Assembly: GCF_000980885.2 (NCBI RefSeq)
Contig: NZ_LBDA02000029.1
Location: forward strand, 58,225-122,224
Source: Streptomyces malaysiense
GTDB lineage: Bacteria; Actinomycetota; Actinomycetes; Streptomycetales; Streptomycetaceae
Reading direction: 5' to 3'
Length of the DNA: 64,000 bases
Shown here in pieces: positions 8,209 to 17,356 of the stretch (position 1 is its first letter; each line of letters opens with the position of its first letter). Made by a program: the position numbers and the translations under genes. The notes beneath the pieces are model-generated. The model ran no database searches. It worked only from the letters and a program-made list of their open reading frames with translations, and was not told the DNA's origin.

Positions 8209-9981
8209 TCAGTCCTTGATCTCGCAGATCGCCGCGCCCGAGGTGATCGACGCGCCGACCTCCGCGCCCAGGCCCTTGATCGTCCCGGACTTGTGGGCGT
8301 TCAGGGGCTGCTCCATCTTCATGGCCTCCAGGACGACGACCAGGTCGCCCTCCTTGACCTCCTGGCCCTCCTCGACGGCCACCTTGACGATGGTGCCCTG
8401 CATCGGGGAGGCGAGGGTGTCGCCGGAGGCCACGGGGCCGGACTTCTTGGCGGCGCGGCGCTTGGGCTTGGCGCCCGCCGCGAGGCCGGTACGGGCCAGG
8501 GACATGCCCAGCGAGGACGGCAGCGAGACCTCCAGGCGCTTGCCGCCCACCTCGACCACGACGGTCTCGCGGCCGCTGTCCTCCTCCGCCTCGGCGTCGG
8601 CCGGCGCGGCGAAGGGCTTGATCTCGTTGACGAACTCGGTCTCGATCCAGCGGGTGTGGACCTTGAAGGGGTCCGTGGAGCCGGTGAGTTCGGGGGCGAA
8701 GGCGGCGTCCCGGACCACCACACGGTGGAAGGGGATCGCCGTCGCCATGCCCTCGACCTGGAACTCGTCCAGCGCACGCGCGGCCCGCTCCAGGGCCTCC
8801 TTGCGGGTGCGGCCGGTCACGATCAGCTTGGCGAGCAGCGAGTCCCACGCCGGGCCGATGACCGAGCCCGACTCCACGCCGGCGTCCAGGCGGACACCGG
8901 GGCCGGCCGGCGGCTCGAAGATGGTGACCGTACCGGGGGCGGGCAGGAAGTTGCGGCCCGGGTCCTCGCCGTTGATGCGGAACTCGAAGGAGTGCCCGCG
9001 CAGCTCCGGGTCGCCGTAGCCCAGTTCCTCGCCGTCGGCGATGCGGAACATCTCGCGGACCAGGTCGATGCCGGCGACCTCCTCGGTCACCGGGTGCTCG
9101 ACCTGGAGACGGGTGTTGACCTCCAGGAAGGAGATCGTGCCGTCCTGGCCGACCAGGAACTCACAGGTGCCCGCGCCCTCGTAGCGGGCCTCCTTGAGGA
9201 TGGCCTTGGAGGCGCGGTACAGCTCGGCGACCTGCTCGTCGGACAGGAACGGCGCCGGCGCCTCCTCCACGAGCTTCTGGTGACGGCGCTGGAGCGAGCA
9301 GTCACGGGTGGACACGACGACCACGTTGCCGTGCTTGTCCGCCAGGCACTGGGTCTCCACGTGCCGCGGACGGTCCAGGTAGCGCTCCACGAAGCACTCG
9401 CCGCGCCCGAAGGCGGCGACCGCCTCGCGCACCGCCGAGTCGTACAGCTCCGGGACCTCTTCGAGGGTGCGGGCGACCTTCAGGCCGCGGCCGCCGCCAC
9501 CGAACGCCGCCTTGATGGCGATCGGCAGGCCATGCTCCTCGGCGAAGGCGACGACCTCGTCGGCGCCGGAGACCGGGTCGGGTGTGCCGGCCACCAGGGG
9601 CGCGCCGGCGCGCTGGGCGATGTGGCGGGCCGCCACCTTGTCACCCAGGTCGCGGATGGCCTGCGGCGGCGGGCCGATCCAGTTCAGACCGGCGTCGAGG
9701 ACGGCCTGCGCGAATTCGGCGTTCTCCGAGAGGAAGCCGTAACCCGGGTGGATGGCGTCCGCGCCGGACTCCCGGGCCGCGTTCAGGACCTTCTCGATGT
9801 CCAGGTAACTGGTTGCCGGTGTGTCACCGCCCAGGGCGAACGCCTCATCCGCAGCGCGGACATGCAGAGCGTCCCGGTCCGGGTCCGCGTAGACGGCAAC
9901 GCTCGCGATCCCCGCGTCCCGGCAGGCCCGAGCCACCCGGACAGCGATTTCGCCACGGTTGGCGATGAGCACCTTGCGCAC
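8209..9981 (-). CDS. accA2: Acyl-CoA carboxylase alpha subunit (biotin carboxylase + biotin carrier)
   Basis: 590-residue fusion. Residues 1-450 are biotin carboxylase with [13 protein letters not shown], the ATP-grasp glycine loop ([12 protein letters not shown]), [15 protein letters not shown] and [14 protein letters not shown]. After a linker the BCCP domain has the biotinyl motif EAMKMEQ, with the target lysine at residue 555. It carboxylates its own biotin with bicarbonate and ATP for transfer to acyl-CoA by a beta subunit such as PccB (12053-13666). The GTG start at 9981 is fixed by a strong ribosome-binding site, AAGGAGGGAG, about 8 bases upstream. BirA at 13777-14640 is the likely enzyme that biotinylates Lys555. 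Confidence 0.97.
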   Translation of the reverse strand: MRKVLIANRGEIAVRVARACRDAGIASVAVYADPDRDALHVRAADEAFALGGDTPATSYLDIEKVLNAARESGADAIHPGYGFLSENAEFAQAVLDAGLNWIGPPPQAIRDLGDKVAARHIAQRAGAPLVAGTPDPVSGADEVVAFAEEHGLPIAIKAAFGGGGRGLKVARTLEEVPELYDSAVREAVAAFGRGECFVERYLDRPRHVETQCLADKHGNVVVVSTRDCSLQRRHQKLVEEAPAPFLSDEQVAELYRASKAILKEARYEGAGTCEFLVGQDGTISFLEVNTRLQVEHPVTEEVAGIDLVREMFRIADGEELGYGDPELRGHSFEFRINGEDPGRNFLPAPGTVTIFEPPAGPGVRLDAGVESGSVIGPAWDSLLAKLIVTGRTRKEALERAARALDEFQVEGMATAIPFHRVVVRDAAFAPELTGSTDPFKVHTRWIETEFVNEIKPFAAPADAEAEEDSGRETVVVEVGGKRLEVSLPSSLGMSLARTGLAAGAKPKRRAAKKSGPVASGDTLASPMQGTIVKVAVEEGQEVKEGDLVVVLEAMKMEQPLNAHKSGTIKGLGAEVGASITSGAAICEIKD

Positions 9982-10335
9982 GATTGAGGCTCCCTCCTTG
10001 AAACAAGCCGAGTTTAGGGACTGCCGACACGGCTCTTCGACCCGTCCCCAATGGTGAGCTTGCCCACACGGAGCGTGATGCGGGGCTCGCCCGACCCGCG
10101 AAAGTCCCGGTGGCACCTTGCTACGCAGGACTCCTCCGGAAAACCCTAGCCCTGCCATGTGGCCAAGGTCTCTGTAAGAGCGTGCTGCGGCCCACTCGGT
10201 TTCTTTGTCGAGTCCCTACGAATGGCCCAATGATTCTTTGCTGCCGCACGAACCCTTGCCCCCTGGTTTACCCGTTAGTAGCGTTCGCCCTGTCTCGGAT
10301 CTACTGCTGGTAACAGCGGTCAAGGTGGGGAGCGG
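9982..10335. other. Divergent promoter region of accA2 and a membrane-protein gene
   Basis: 354 bases of noticeably lower GC than its surroundings between two divergent starts. A 67-codon frame (10110-10313) has codon use unlike the neighbours and is rejected. The segment around 10260-10320 (TTTACCCGTTAGTAGCGTTCG) is AT-richer and may contain the promoter of the plus-strand gene. I found no clear palindrome. Confidence 0.5.
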
Positions 10336-10935
10336 GTGGGGCCGGTGGTGCGCAGAACCGTGGCGTGGGTGGTGGCCGTCGTCCTCATCGTGGAAGCGCT
10401 CGGCATCGGGGCGCTGAACTGGTTCCTCGGTGTGGTCGTGGAGCGCCAGAAGATGTCCATGGCCGGCCTGGACCCGCACCTGATGTCGACGTCCTCGAAG
10501 ATCGGCGGCGTCGTCTTCGGCCTCTACTTCGCGCTGTGCGCGCTGGTCGCCCTGCTCGTGGCGGTCCGCGACCGGGCCCCCGCCGGCTTCGGGCGTGTCG
10601 TGCTGATCAGCGCGGCCGTCGTGCAGGGCCTGCTGGGCGCCTTCGCCTGGGGCCTGATCGACGTGACGGCCTTCCTGGCCATGGTCGTGGTGCTCGCGCT
10701 CCTGGTGCTGCTCCTGGTGTCGTACGACCGGGACGGCGGCCCGGTCGAGGCGGCGCCCGGCGGGGGAGGCGGGACCGGCGGCGGCCCGAGAGTCCCGGAC
10801 GAGCCCGTGGACGCCTCCGCCGCCCCTCCGGGGGAACCGGTCGCCGAGCGCCCGGCGGAGCCGCGGGACGGGGACGAGGGGCCGCGGGACGCCGTCGCCG
10901 GGCGGCTCACCCGGCTGGCGCCCACAACTCCGTGA
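10336..10935 (+). CDS. Four-TM membrane protein with acidic C-terminal tail
   Basis: 199 residues from the GTG at 10336, preceded by GGGGAG. Four hydrophobic segments lie at about residues 8-30, 52-75, 85-108 and 110-128. A Gly/Pro/Asp/Glu-rich tail (about 130-199) is probably disordered and cytosolic. I do not recognise a named family; related proteins of unknown function sit beside accA2 in Streptomyces as far as I recall. The final 29 bases overlap the 3' end of maf on the opposite strand, so no terminator separates the two. Confidence 0.75.
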   Translation: MGPVVRRTVAWVVAVVLIVEALGIGALNWFLGVVVERQKMSMAGLDPHLMSTSSKIGGVVFGLYFALCALVALLVAVRDRAPAGFGRVVLISAAVVQGLLGAFAWGLIDVTAFLAMVVVLALLVLLLVSYDRDGGPVEAAPGGGGGTGGGPRVPDEPVDASAAPPGEPVAERPAEPRDGDEGPRDAVAGRLTRLAPTTP

Positions 10936-11524
10936 TGCCGACGCCGAGTTCGGCCAGCAGCTTGCGCACCAGGGGCATGCTGATGCCGATCACATTGCCG
11001 TGGTCGCCGTCGATGCCCTCGATGAAGGGTGCGGAACGGCCGTCCAGGGTGAACGCCCCGGCGACGTACAGGGGCTCGCCGGAGGCCACGTAGGCGGCGA
11101 TCTCCTCGTCGCTGGGGTCGCCGAACCGTACGACGGTGGAGGCGGCCGCCGAGACGTAGCGCTTGGCCGCCGTGTCCCAGACGCAGTGCCCCGTCTGGAG
11201 GACACCGGCCCGGCCGCGCATGGACTTCCAGCGGGCGGTGGCCTCCTCGGCGTCCGCGGGCTTGCCGAGCGCGCGCCCGTCCAGCTCCAGAACCGAGTCG
11301 CAGCCGATCACCAGGGCGCCCTGCACCTCGGGCAGCGCCGCCACGACCGACGCCTTGGCCTCGGCGAGGGCGAGGGCCAGTTCGGCCGGGGTGGGGGCGG
11401 TGACGGCGTCCTCGTCCACCCCGCTCACGATGACCTCTGGCGTGAGGCCCGCCTGCCGGAGCAGGCCGAGGCGGGCGGGGGACTGGGAGGCGAGAACGAG
11501 TCGCCTGCGCTGCGTTGCGGTCAT
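10907..11524 (-). CDS. maf: Maf-like nucleoside triphosphate pyrophosphatase
   Basis: 205-residue Maf/HAM1-fold enzyme that hydrolyses nucleoside triphosphates (dTTP/UTP or modified nucleotides) to monophosphates. The N-terminal signature [16 protein letters not shown] carries the phosphate-binding Ser/Arg. [10 protein letters not shown] and GKP follow, and the C-terminal [23 protein letters not shown] is typical. It is the last gene of the pccB-pccE-mmpB-maf minus-strand run and lies 54 bases after mmpB. The tail overlaps the convergent membrane-protein gene by 29 bases. Confidence 0.93.
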   Translation of the reverse strand: MTATQRRRLVLASQSPARLGLLRQAGLTPEVIVSGVDEDAVTAPTPAELALALAEAKASVVAALPEVQGALVIGCDSVLELDGRALGKPADAEEATARWKSMRGRAGVLQTGHCVWDTAAKRYVSAAASTVVRFGDPSDEEIAAYVASGEPLYVAGAFTLDGRSAPFIEGIDGDHGNVIGISMPLVRKLLAELGVGITELWAPAG

Positions 11525-11578
11525 GCGGTCAGGTTAGTCACCCGAATGCGGGCCCGCGCGAATCGCCCGGCGGTGGGT

Positions 11579-11716
11579 TCAGCGCAGGCCCGTCAGCGCG
11601 GCCACGATCATGGCCGCGGTCACCGCCACGGCCATGAGGACGCCGAGCCGCCGCAGCATGTCCTGCGCGTCGCGCAGCTCCTTCGGCGGTTCGTCATCGG
11701 GGTCTGACCAGAGCAC
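11579..11716 (-). CDS. mmpB: Small single-pass membrane protein, MmpB-like
   Basis: A 45-codon gene. It reads GTG-Leu-Trp-Ser-Asp-Pro-Asp-Asp-Glu, then an amphipathic PPKELRDAQDMLRRLG stretch, then one hydrophobic helix (about residues 26-43, VLMAVAVTAAMIVAALTG), ending in LR. The acidic/amphipathic head followed by a single helix and its position between pccE and maf match what I recall as the conserved Streptomyces morphogenic membrane protein MmpB. Function is inferred from that recollection only. The GTG at 11716 has no strong ribosome-binding site. Confidence 0.65.
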   Translation of the reverse strand: MLWSDPDDEPPKELRDAQDMLRRLGVLMAVAVTAAMIVAALTGLR

Positions 11717-11817
11717 CGGTCCAGCGTGCGGGGAGGGCGGGGCCGGGCGCCTGAGTAGTCGTACTCAAATGGGCGCCCGGTGTCCTGCCGCTGCGCGCTC
11801 CCCCGCGCCCCGAGGGG

Positions 11818-12027
11818 TCAGCTCGGCCAGTAGGTCCGGGTCCAGGCCGCCGCGCCCGCCCGGGGAACGCGGGCGGCGGCGATGCGGGCCGGGTCGGACC
11901 ACGCGTCCTTCGGGCCCCCCGCGCCGGCCGGCGCGGCCGCCTCCACCGCGGCGCGGGCGCGGACCACCGCCAGGGCGGCGGCCAGCTCCTCGGGGGTCGG
12001 GTTGCCTCGTACGACCTTGATCGTCAT
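11818..12027 (-). CDS. pccE: Acyl-CoA carboxylase epsilon subunit
   Basis: 69-residue subunit that binds and stimulates the carboxyltransferase/biotin carboxylase holoenzyme in actinobacteria. The family pattern is clear: an N-terminal IKVVRGNPTPEELAALAV-like helix, an Ala-rich middle, and the C-terminal DPARIAAARVPRAG...AWTRTYWPS block. A good ribosome-binding site (AGGAG) precedes the ATG at 12027. The gene starts 25 bases after the pccB stop, consistent with co-transcription and stoichiometric synthesis. Confidence 0.93.
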   Translation of the reverse strand: MTIKVVRGNPTPEELAAALAVVRARAAVEAAAPAGAGGPKDAWSDPARIAAARVPRAGAAAWTRTYWPS

Positions 12028-12052
12028 GTCGGCTCCTGTCGGTCGGCCGGGC

Positions 12053-13666
12053 CTAGAGGGGGATGTTGCCGTGCTTCTTCGGGGGCAGTGATTCCCGCTT
12101 GGTGCGCAGCTGACGCAGGCCCCGCACGATGTGCGAGCGGGTGTCGGACGGCATGATCACCGCGTCGACGTAGCCGCGCTCGGCCGCCACGTAGGGGTTG
12201 AGGAGGGTGTCCTCGTACTCCTGGATCAGCCGGGCCCGTACCGCCTCCACGTCCTCGCCGGTCGCGGCCGCCTCGGCGAGGGTACGCCGGTGCAGGATGT
12301 TGACCGCGCCCTGGGCGCCCATGACAGCGATCTGGGCGGTCGGCCAGGCGAGGTTGAGGTCGGCGCCCAGGTGCTTGGAGCCCATCACGTCGTAGGCGCC
12401 GCCGAAGGCCTTGCGGGTGATCACGGTGATCAGCGGGACGGTGGCCTCGGCGTAGGCGTAGATCAGCTTGGCGCCGCGGCGGATGATGCCCTCGTGCTCC
12501 TGGCCGACGCCCGGGAGGAAGCCGGGCACGTCCACGAAGGTGAGCACCGGCAGGTTGAACGCGTCGCAGGTGCGCACGAAACGCGCGGCCTTCTCGGAGG
12601 CGTCGATGTCCAGGCAGCCCGCGAACTGCATCGGCTGGTTGGCGACGACACCCACCGGGTGGCCCTCGACCCGGCCGAAACCGGTGACGATGTTCGGCGC
12701 GAACAGGGCCTGCGTCTCGAAGAACTCGCCGTCGTCCACGACGTGTTCGACCACCGTACGGATGTCGTACGGCTGGTTGGCGCTGTCCGGGACGAGGGTG
12801 TCCAGCTCGCGGTCCTCGTCGGTGGCCGCGAGGTCCGCCTCCTCCGGGAAGACCGGGGGCTCGGAGAGGTTGTTGGACGGCAGGTACGACAGCAGCTGCT
12901 TGATGTACTCGATGGCGTCCTTCTCGTCCCCGGCCATGTGGTGGGCCACGCCGGAGACGGCGTTGTGGGTACGGGCGCCGCCGAGCTCCTCGAAGCCCAC
13001 GTCCTCGCCGGTGACGGTCTTGATGACGTCGGGGCCGGTGATGAACATGTGCGAGGTCTGGTCGACCATGACCGTGAAGTCGGTGATGGCCGGGGAGTAC
13101 ACCGCGCCGCCGGCGCAGGGGCCGACCACCAGGGAGATCTGCGGGATGACACCGGAGGCGTGGGTGTTCCGGCGGAAGATCTCGCCGTAGGCGCCGAGCG
13201 AGGCGACGCCCTCCTGGATCCGGGCGCCGCCGGAGTCGTTGATCCCGATGACCGGGCAGCCGGTCTTCAGGGCGAAGTCCATCACCTTGACGATCTTCTG
13301 GCCGTAGACCTCGCCCAGGGCACCGCCGAAGACGGTGAAGTCCTGGGAGAAGACGGCGACCGGGCGGCCGTCCACGGTGCCGTAGCCGGTGACGACGCCG
13401 TCGCCGTAGGGCCGGTTCTGCTCCAGCCCGAAGTTGGTGGAGCGGTGCTGGGCGAACTCGTCGAGCTCGACGAACGACCCCTCGTCCAGGAGCATTTCGA
13501 CGCGCTCACGGGCCGTCAGCTTGCCCTTGGCGTGCTGTTTCTCGACGGCGCGCTCCGAGCCGGCGTGCGTCGCCTCGTGGATGCGCCGCTGGAGATCCGC
13601 GAGCTTGCCCGCGGTCGTGTGGATGTCGATCTCTTGGATCTCGTGACGCTCTTCCGGCTCGGACAT
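12053..13666 (-). CDS. pccB: Propionyl-CoA carboxylase beta subunit
   Basis: 537-residue carboxyltransferase that moves CO2 from biotin to propionyl-CoA (methylmalonyl-CoA synthesis for odd-chain fatty acids and polyketides). Both crotonase-like halves are present, with the oxyanion-hole regions [11 protein letters not shown] / [12 protein letters not shown] and [13 protein letters not shown]. The Asp at residue 426 (GGAYD) corresponds to Asp422 of S. coelicolor PccB, known to favour propionyl-CoA, whereas acetyl-CoA-preferring AccB has a hydrophobic residue there. This supports Pcc rather than Acc. It is first in a minus-strand operon and divergent from birA, with GGGAG upstream of the ATG. 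Confidence 0.96.
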   Translation of the reverse strand: MSEPEERHEIQEIDIHTTAGKLADLQRRIHEATHAGSERAVEKQHAKGKLTARERVEMLLDEGSFVELDEFAQHRSTNFGLEQNRPYGDGVVTGYGTVDGRPVAVFSQDFTVFGGALGEVYGQKIVKVMDFALKTGCPVIGINDSGGARIQEGVASLGAYGEIFRRNTHASGVIPQISLVVGPCAGGAVYSPAITDFTVMVDQTSHMFITGPDVIKTVTGEDVGFEELGGARTHNAVSGVAHHMAGDEKDAIEYIKQLLSYLPSNNLSEPPVFPEEADLAATDEDRELDTLVPDSANQPYDIRTVVEHVVDDGEFFETQALFAPNIVTGFGRVEGHPVGVVANQPMQFAGCLDIDASEKAARFVRTCDAFNLPVLTFVDVPGFLPGVGQEHEGIIRRGAKLIYAYAEATVPLITVITRKAFGGAYDVMGSKHLGADLNLAWPTAQIAVMGAQGAVNILHRRTLAEAAATGEDVEAVRARLIQEYEDTLLNPYVAAERGYVDAVIMPSDTRSHIVRGLRQLRTKRESLPPKKHGNIPL

Positions 13667-13705
13667 CGGGATGCGGCTCCCTGCCTGCTCAAAAGGGGGG
13701 ACGGT

Positions 13706-13722
13706 TACTCGTTCGTAGAGTA
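13706..13722. promoter_or_regulatory. Short inverted repeat in the pccB/birA divergent promoter
   Basis: TACTC (13706-13710) and GAGTA (13718-13722) flank a 7-base spacer in the 110-base gap between the two divergent starts, 40 bases upstream of pccB. This is a candidate operator for coordinated control of carboxylase and biotin ligase. Confidence 0.35.
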
Positions 13723-13776
13723 GTGCTGGGGCTACCGATCAGCACTGCGTCGTTTGCCACACCTAGGGTGGCTTGC

Positions 13777-14640
13777 ATGACGCCCCGAGATGCAGCAGAC
13801 GACAACACCGGCCGCTGGTCCGATCTGGACCGCCCGCCGCTGAACGCCAACGCCCTGCGCCGGGCACTGGTGCGCGAGGGCGGGCTGTGGTCCGGGCTGG
13901 AGGTGGTGCAGCGCACCGGCTCCACCAACAACGACCTGGTGGCGCGCGCCGCGGCCGGCCCGGTGGCCGAGGGCACGGTGCTGGTGGCGGAGGAGCAGAC
14001 GGCCGCGAAGGGCCGCCTGGACCGCCGCTGGACGGCACCGCCCCGCTCCGGCCTCTTCGTCTCCGTGCTGCTGCGGCCCGCGGAGGTACCGGTGGACCGC
14101 TGGGGCTGGCTGCCGCTGCTCACCGGGGTCGCGGTGGCGGCGGGGCTGGCGCGGGCGGCCGGTGTGGACACGGCGCTCAAGTGGCCGAACGACCTGCTGG
14201 TCACGGTCGACGGGGAGGAGCGCAAGGCGGGCGGCATCCTGCTGGAGCGGGCCGGCCGGGACGGCGTCGTCATCGGCTTCGGCCTCAACGTCTCGCTGCG
14301 CGCGGAGGAACTGCCGGTGGCCGGTGCGGGGTCGCTGCTGCTCGCCGGCGCGGTGAACACGGACCGGGACCCCCTGCTGCGGGCGGTGCTGCGCTCTCTG
14401 GAGGACTGGTACGGCCGCTGGCGCGCGGCCGGCGGCGACCCCTCGGCGTGCGGCCTCCAGGAGGCCTACGCGGCCGGCTGCGCGACCCTGGGCCGCACGG
14501 TGCGGGCGCAACTGCCGGGCGACCGGGACCTGATCGGCGAGGCGGTGGCCGTGGACGGCGACGGCCGCCTGGTCATCGCGACGCCGCAAGGGGTTCAGCC
14601 GGTGGGGGCGGGGGACATCGTGCACCTGCGTCCGGCGTGA
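13777..14640 (+). CDS. birA: Biotin-[acetyl-CoA-carboxylase] ligase
   Basis: 287-residue monofunctional biotin protein ligase that forms biotinyl-AMP and attaches biotin to BCCP lysines. Visible motifs are TGSTNNDL (N-terminal biotin loop), AKGRLDRRW (a variant of the GRGRxxRxW biotinyl-AMP loop), LKWPNDLL, and the KAGGILLE catalytic segment. A C-terminal SH3-like cap carries GVQPVGAGDIVHLRPA. There is no N-terminal helix-turn-helix, so it should not act as a repressor as E. coli BirA does. The start is the ATG at 13777; the reading frame is open further upstream, but that part would overlap the promoter. Confidence 0.94.
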   Translation: MTPRDAADDNTGRWSDLDRPPLNANALRRALVREGGLWSGLEVVQRTGSTNNDLVARAAAGPVAEGTVLVAEEQTAAKGRLDRRWTAPPRSGLFVSVLLRPAEVPVDRWGWLPLLTGVAVAAGLARAAGVDTALKWPNDLLVTVDGEERKAGGILLERAGRDGVVIGFGLNVSLRAEELPVAGAGSLLLAGAVNTDRDPLLRAVLRSLEDWYGRWRAAGGDPSACGLQEAYAAGCATLGRTVRAQLPGDRDLIGEAVAVDGDGRLVIATPQGVQPVGAGDIVHLRPA

Positions 14641-14656
14641 GGGGGCGGGCTCGTGG

Positions 14657-14680
14657 CCGAGGGGGCCGCGATCCCCTCGG
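14657..14680. terminator. Hairpin between birA and TetR gene
   Basis: Perfect 8-bp stem CCGAGGGG / CCCCTCGG with an 8-nt loop, 16 bases after the birA stop. The remaining 170 bases up to the TetR stop contain no gene I can support. Confidence 0.6.
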
Positions 14681-14854
14681 GGGCGCGGGGAGCCGCGCGA
14701 CAAGCCCCGATGGCGCCGCAGCTGGGACGGCGAGCCGGGGGCCGGGTCGTTCGCCCGCGCTTACGGGGCGCCGCCGCGCCCACCCGTACCGTCCCGTCGG
14801 CACACCTGCCCGCGGCCGGGGCGGTCGGCGGGTGTGGCCGTTCGCCGGGTGTGG

Positions 14855-15433
14855 CTACGGGCGGGGCGGGGTGCGTGCGCCCTCGAAGAACGCGGTCAGG
14901 TAGCGGCGGGCCGTCCGCAGCCGGGCCGCCGTGTCGCCGCCGTGGATGTCCACCGCGTGGGCGATGCCGCACATCAGCGGGACGAGATCGGCGGCGACGA
15001 GGTCCGGACGGATCACCGCGGCCGCCTGGGCCCGGTCGAGGAGTTCCGTGCCGGTCGTGGTCAGGGACCGCTTGAGCTCGGCCGTACGCGGCAGCGCGTC
15101 CGTCGACGCCGCCGTGACCGGCGCCAGCGCCGCATCGGTGACCTGCGCTTCGACGACGCGTGACAGGAAATCCTCCAGCGCGCGCAGCGGATCGGTGCCG
15201 GCCAGCGCCCGGCGGCCGTGCTCCGCGAGACCTTCGAGGCAGGGCGCGGCCACGGTCTCCAGCAGCGCCTCGGGCGTGGCGAAGTGCCGGTAGACGGTCC
15301 CGACGCCGAGGCCCGCCCGCCGCGCCACATCGTTGAGCTGGAGCGCGGCGCCCTCGTCCACCAGTTCGCGGGCTATGGCGACGATCCGGTCCCAGTTGCG
15401 GGCGGCGTCCTTGCGCAGCTGCGTGCTCGTCAT
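14855..15433 (-). CDS. TetR family transcriptional regulator
   Basis: 192 residues from the ATG at 15433. The helix-turn-helix is at about residues 10-57, including LNDVARRAGLGVGTVYRHF. The all-helical C-terminal ligand domain has the TetR_C pattern seen in Streptomyces regulators of oxidoreductases (DLVAADLVPLMCGIAHAVDIHGG). It follows the hydrolase gene by 101 bases on the same strand, so it may be the last gene of the SDR-hydrolase-TetR unit. The paired GGAT-N5-ATCC palindromes upstream of the SDR gene are its most likely operator. Confidence 0.88.
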   Translation of the reverse strand: MTSTQLRKDAARNWDRIVAIARELVDEGAALQLNDVARRAGLGVGTVYRHFATPEALLETVAAPCLEGLAEHGRRALAGTDPLRALEDFLSRVVEAQVTDAALAPVTAASTDALPRTAELKRSLTTTGTELLDRAQAAAVIRPDLVAADLVPLMCGIAHAVDIHGGDTAARLRTARRYLTAFFEGARTPPRP

Positions 15434-15534
15434 GTGGGCGGTCCAGATCGCTCGTCTCGCGGCATCGGTTCGGCGTTCGATCGTACGCGGAGCGTTCGGG
15501 CCGCCGGGTCCGCGGGCGGCCCGTCGCCCGGTGG

Positions 15535-16386
15535 TCAGTGCCGGTGCTCCTCCTCGCCGAGGAACCCGGTGATCAGCTCCAGCCACCTCTGCGGCCGTTC
15601 CAGGAAGGGCAGGTGCCCGGTGGCCAGCTCGGCGGTCCGCGCGCCGGGGACGGCGGCGGCCAGCTCGTGCTGGAGGGCGGCCGGTATCAGGGGATCGGCG
15701 GCGGTGACGACGACCAGCGTGGGAACGGTGAGCGCCCCGAGGTCGGCCCGGACGTCGACGCGGCGGACCAGGTCGACCTGGGCACCGGTGCCGGCCGGCA
15801 GCGCGGGCGCGGTCTGTTCGGCGGCCCCGCGCACCTGGGCGGGGGTGAGGGTGTTCAGCACCGGTGCGCTCACGGTCAGGTGGGCCAGGTACTGGGCGAG
15901 CAGCACGTGCTGCCCGGACTCGTACAGCCGCTGCCAGATCGCGGCGGCCAGGTCGGTGCGCGTGTCCGGCCGGGCGAAGGCCGCGCTCAGCACGAGCGCG
16001 GTGACCCGGCCGGGATGCCGGACCGCGGCCCTGATCGCGACCGGCCCGCCGAGCGAGTACCCGCAGAGCGCGAACGTGCCGAGCCCCTCCGCGTCCGCCG
16101 CGGCGACGAGCTGGTCCGCCAGCTCGTCGAGTTCGAGGGGCCTGGGCGCGGCGGGCGTCCGCCCCGAGCCGGGGTAGTCGACCCCGACGACGGTGTGCCG
16201 GGCGGCGAGCCCTTCCAGGAGCGGCCCGTAGTTGGCCTCGATGCCGCCGCCCGCGCCATGCGCGAGCAGAAGACCGGGGCCGGAGCCGAGGACGGTGCGA
16301 GCGAAGGCGGCCGGGAACGCGTCGGTCATGGTGATGTCCCTGTCGGTCGGCGTGTCGGTCGGTGTGCCGGTCAGCGGGTCGGTCAT
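15535..16386 (-). CDS. Alpha/beta hydrolase
   Basis: 283-residue alpha/beta-hydrolase. It has the oxyanion HGAGGG turn, GVDYPGSGRT, nucleophile elbow GYSLGG (Ser), AAD as the acid and GHLPFLERP with the catalytic His near the C-terminus. Substrate unknown. Its ATG at 16386 overlaps the stop of the SDR gene in an ATGA arrangement (TGA at 16383-16385), which implies translational coupling. An internal ATG at 16329 (MTDAFPAAFA) would remove a repetitive Thr-Asp-Pro head of 19 residues and is a realistic alternative. Confidence 0.87.
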   Translation of the reverse strand: MTDPLTGTPTDTPTDRDITMTDAFPAAFARTVLGSGPGLLLAHGAGGGIEANYGPLLEGLAARHTVVGVDYPGSGRTPAAPRPLELDELADQLVAAADAEGLGTFALCGYSLGGPVAIRAAVRHPGRVTALVLSAAFARPDTRTDLAAAIWQRLYESGQHVLLAQYLAHLTVSAPVLNTLTPAQVRGAAEQTAPALPAGTGAQVDLVRRVDVRADLGALTVPTLVVVTAADPLIPAALQHELAAAVPGARTAELATGHLPFLERPQRWLELITGFLGEEEHRH

Positions 16387-17276
16387 GGGCGCGCCCCCAC
16401 CGGTGCGCAGGTCTCGCTGAGCCGGCGTACCGCCTCGGCGAGACGGGGGTCCGTCGCGGGGCGGAACGGGGCGACCGGGAGTGCCTCGGGGCCTATGACG
16501 ACGCCGGTCCTGCCGGTCAGGGCGTCGTCGGTGGCGGCGGTGATCGAGGACCTGGCCGCGACGGACGCCGGGCCGGAGGTGGCACGGGCGAACCTGCGCC
16601 GCACCAGCGGCCACAGCAGCCGCAGGGCGGGGGAGACGATCTTGGGATCGGTCAGCGTGCCGTCGGTCATGCCGGTCGCCGCGCCCCCGGGATCGGCGGC
16701 GAAGACCGAGACGCCCGTGCCGTCCAGCCGGGCGGCCAGGTCCAGGGTGTACGCGAGGTTGGCGAGCTTGGCGCGTCCGTAGTGGTGGAAGCCGTAGTAG
16801 CCGCCGGGCGGTTCGACGGCGTCGAAGACCCGTTTGGCGACGCCGACCGCGCCCGAGGTCACGTTCACGATCCTGCTCGGCGCGCCGGCCCTCAGCGTGG
16901 GCAGCAGGAGTTCCGTCAGCAGGTAGGGCGAGAGGTGGTTGACGACGAACGACACCTCGACGCCGTCCACGGTCCGCCGCTCGGCGAACATCGCTCCGAT
17001 GTTGTTGACCAGCAGGGCCAGGGGCTCCCCCGAGGCGGCGTGGTCGTCGGCGATGCGGGCCGCGAGCGAGCGCACCTGGTCGAGTGAGGAGAGGTCGGCG
17101 AACAGGAACCGTCCGGGGCTCGCCGGGTTCACCGCGTCGATCCGCTCGACCGCCCTGGCTCCCCGCACGTGATCGCGCCCGACCACGGTGACCGCGTACC
17201 CCGCGGCCGCCAGTCCCAGCGCCGTCTCCAGCCCGATCCCTCCCGTCCCGGCCGTGACCACAGCTGTCTGCGACAT
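16383..17276 (-). CDS. Short-chain dehydrogenase/reductase
   Basis: 297-residue NAD(P)-dependent SDR. The dinucleotide loop TAGTGGIGLE (variant of TGxxxGIG), LVNNIGA (NNAG equivalent), VTSGA (catalytic Ser) and YGRAK (YxxxK) are all present. The ATG at 17276 is supported by GGAGG (17282-17286), so an upstream GTG at 17288 is less likely. It is first in a unit with the alpha/beta hydrolase (overlapping ATGA) and probably the TetR regulator. Two mirrored palindromes lie 27-80 bases upstream. Physiological substrate unknown. Confidence 0.88.
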   Translation of the reverse strand: MSQTAVVTAGTGGIGLETALGLAAAGYAVTVVGRDHVRGARAVERIDAVNPASPGRFLFADLSSLDQVRSLAARIADDHAASGEPLALLVNNIGAMFAERRTVDGVEVSFVVNHLSPYLLTELLLPTLRAGAPSRIVNVTSGAVGVAKRVFDAVEPPGGYYGFHHYGRAKLANLAYTLDLAARLDGTGVSVFAADPGGAATGMTDGTLTDPKIVSPALRLLWPLVRRRFARATSGPASVAARSSITAATDDALTGRTGVVIGPEALPVAPFRPATDPRLAEAVRRLSETCAPVGARP

Positions 17277-17302
17277 GAGTGCCTCCACCCCGAAAAGAAA
17301 AC

Positions 17303-17315
17303 GGATAGGTCATCC
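17303..17315. promoter_or_regulatory. Operator copy 1 (GGAT-N5-ATCC)
   Basis: GGATAGGTCATCC lies 27 bases upstream of the SDR start. It is matched at 12 of 13 positions by the reverse complement of the site at 17344-17356. Size, symmetry and pairing fit a TetR dimer site. Confidence 0.65.
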
Positions 17316-17343
17316 ATTTAACGCCGGACGCTAGCACATAATC

Positions 17344-17356
17344 GGATCACCTATCC
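17344..17356. promoter_or_regulatory. Operator copy 2 (GGAT-N5-ATCC)
   Basis: GGATCACCTATCC, flanked by C and G so that the palindrome extends to CGGAT-CACCT-ATCCG. It is in inverted orientation to copy 1 with centres 41 bases apart (about four helical turns), so two dimers would bind the same face of the DNA. Confidence 0.65.

Noticed and set aside
8068..9987. 639-codon plus-strand frame over accA2
   Set aside because: Low-complexity, His/Asp-rich antisense product with no domain; accA2 on the minus strand is unambiguous.
10110..10313. 67-codon plus-strand frame between accA2 and the membrane-protein gene
   Set aside because: Cys/Leu-rich with codon use unlike any neighbour; better explained as AT-richer promoter DNA.
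12131..13723. 530-codon plus-strand frame over pccB
   Set aside because: Antisense shadow with no recognisable motif; PccB on the minus strand is complete.
15535..17337. Single 600-residue SDR-hydrolase fusion read through on the minus strand
   Set aside because: The long frame covers the SDR region in the wrong frame; the real SDR is in another frame and overlaps the hydrolase start by an ATGA junction.
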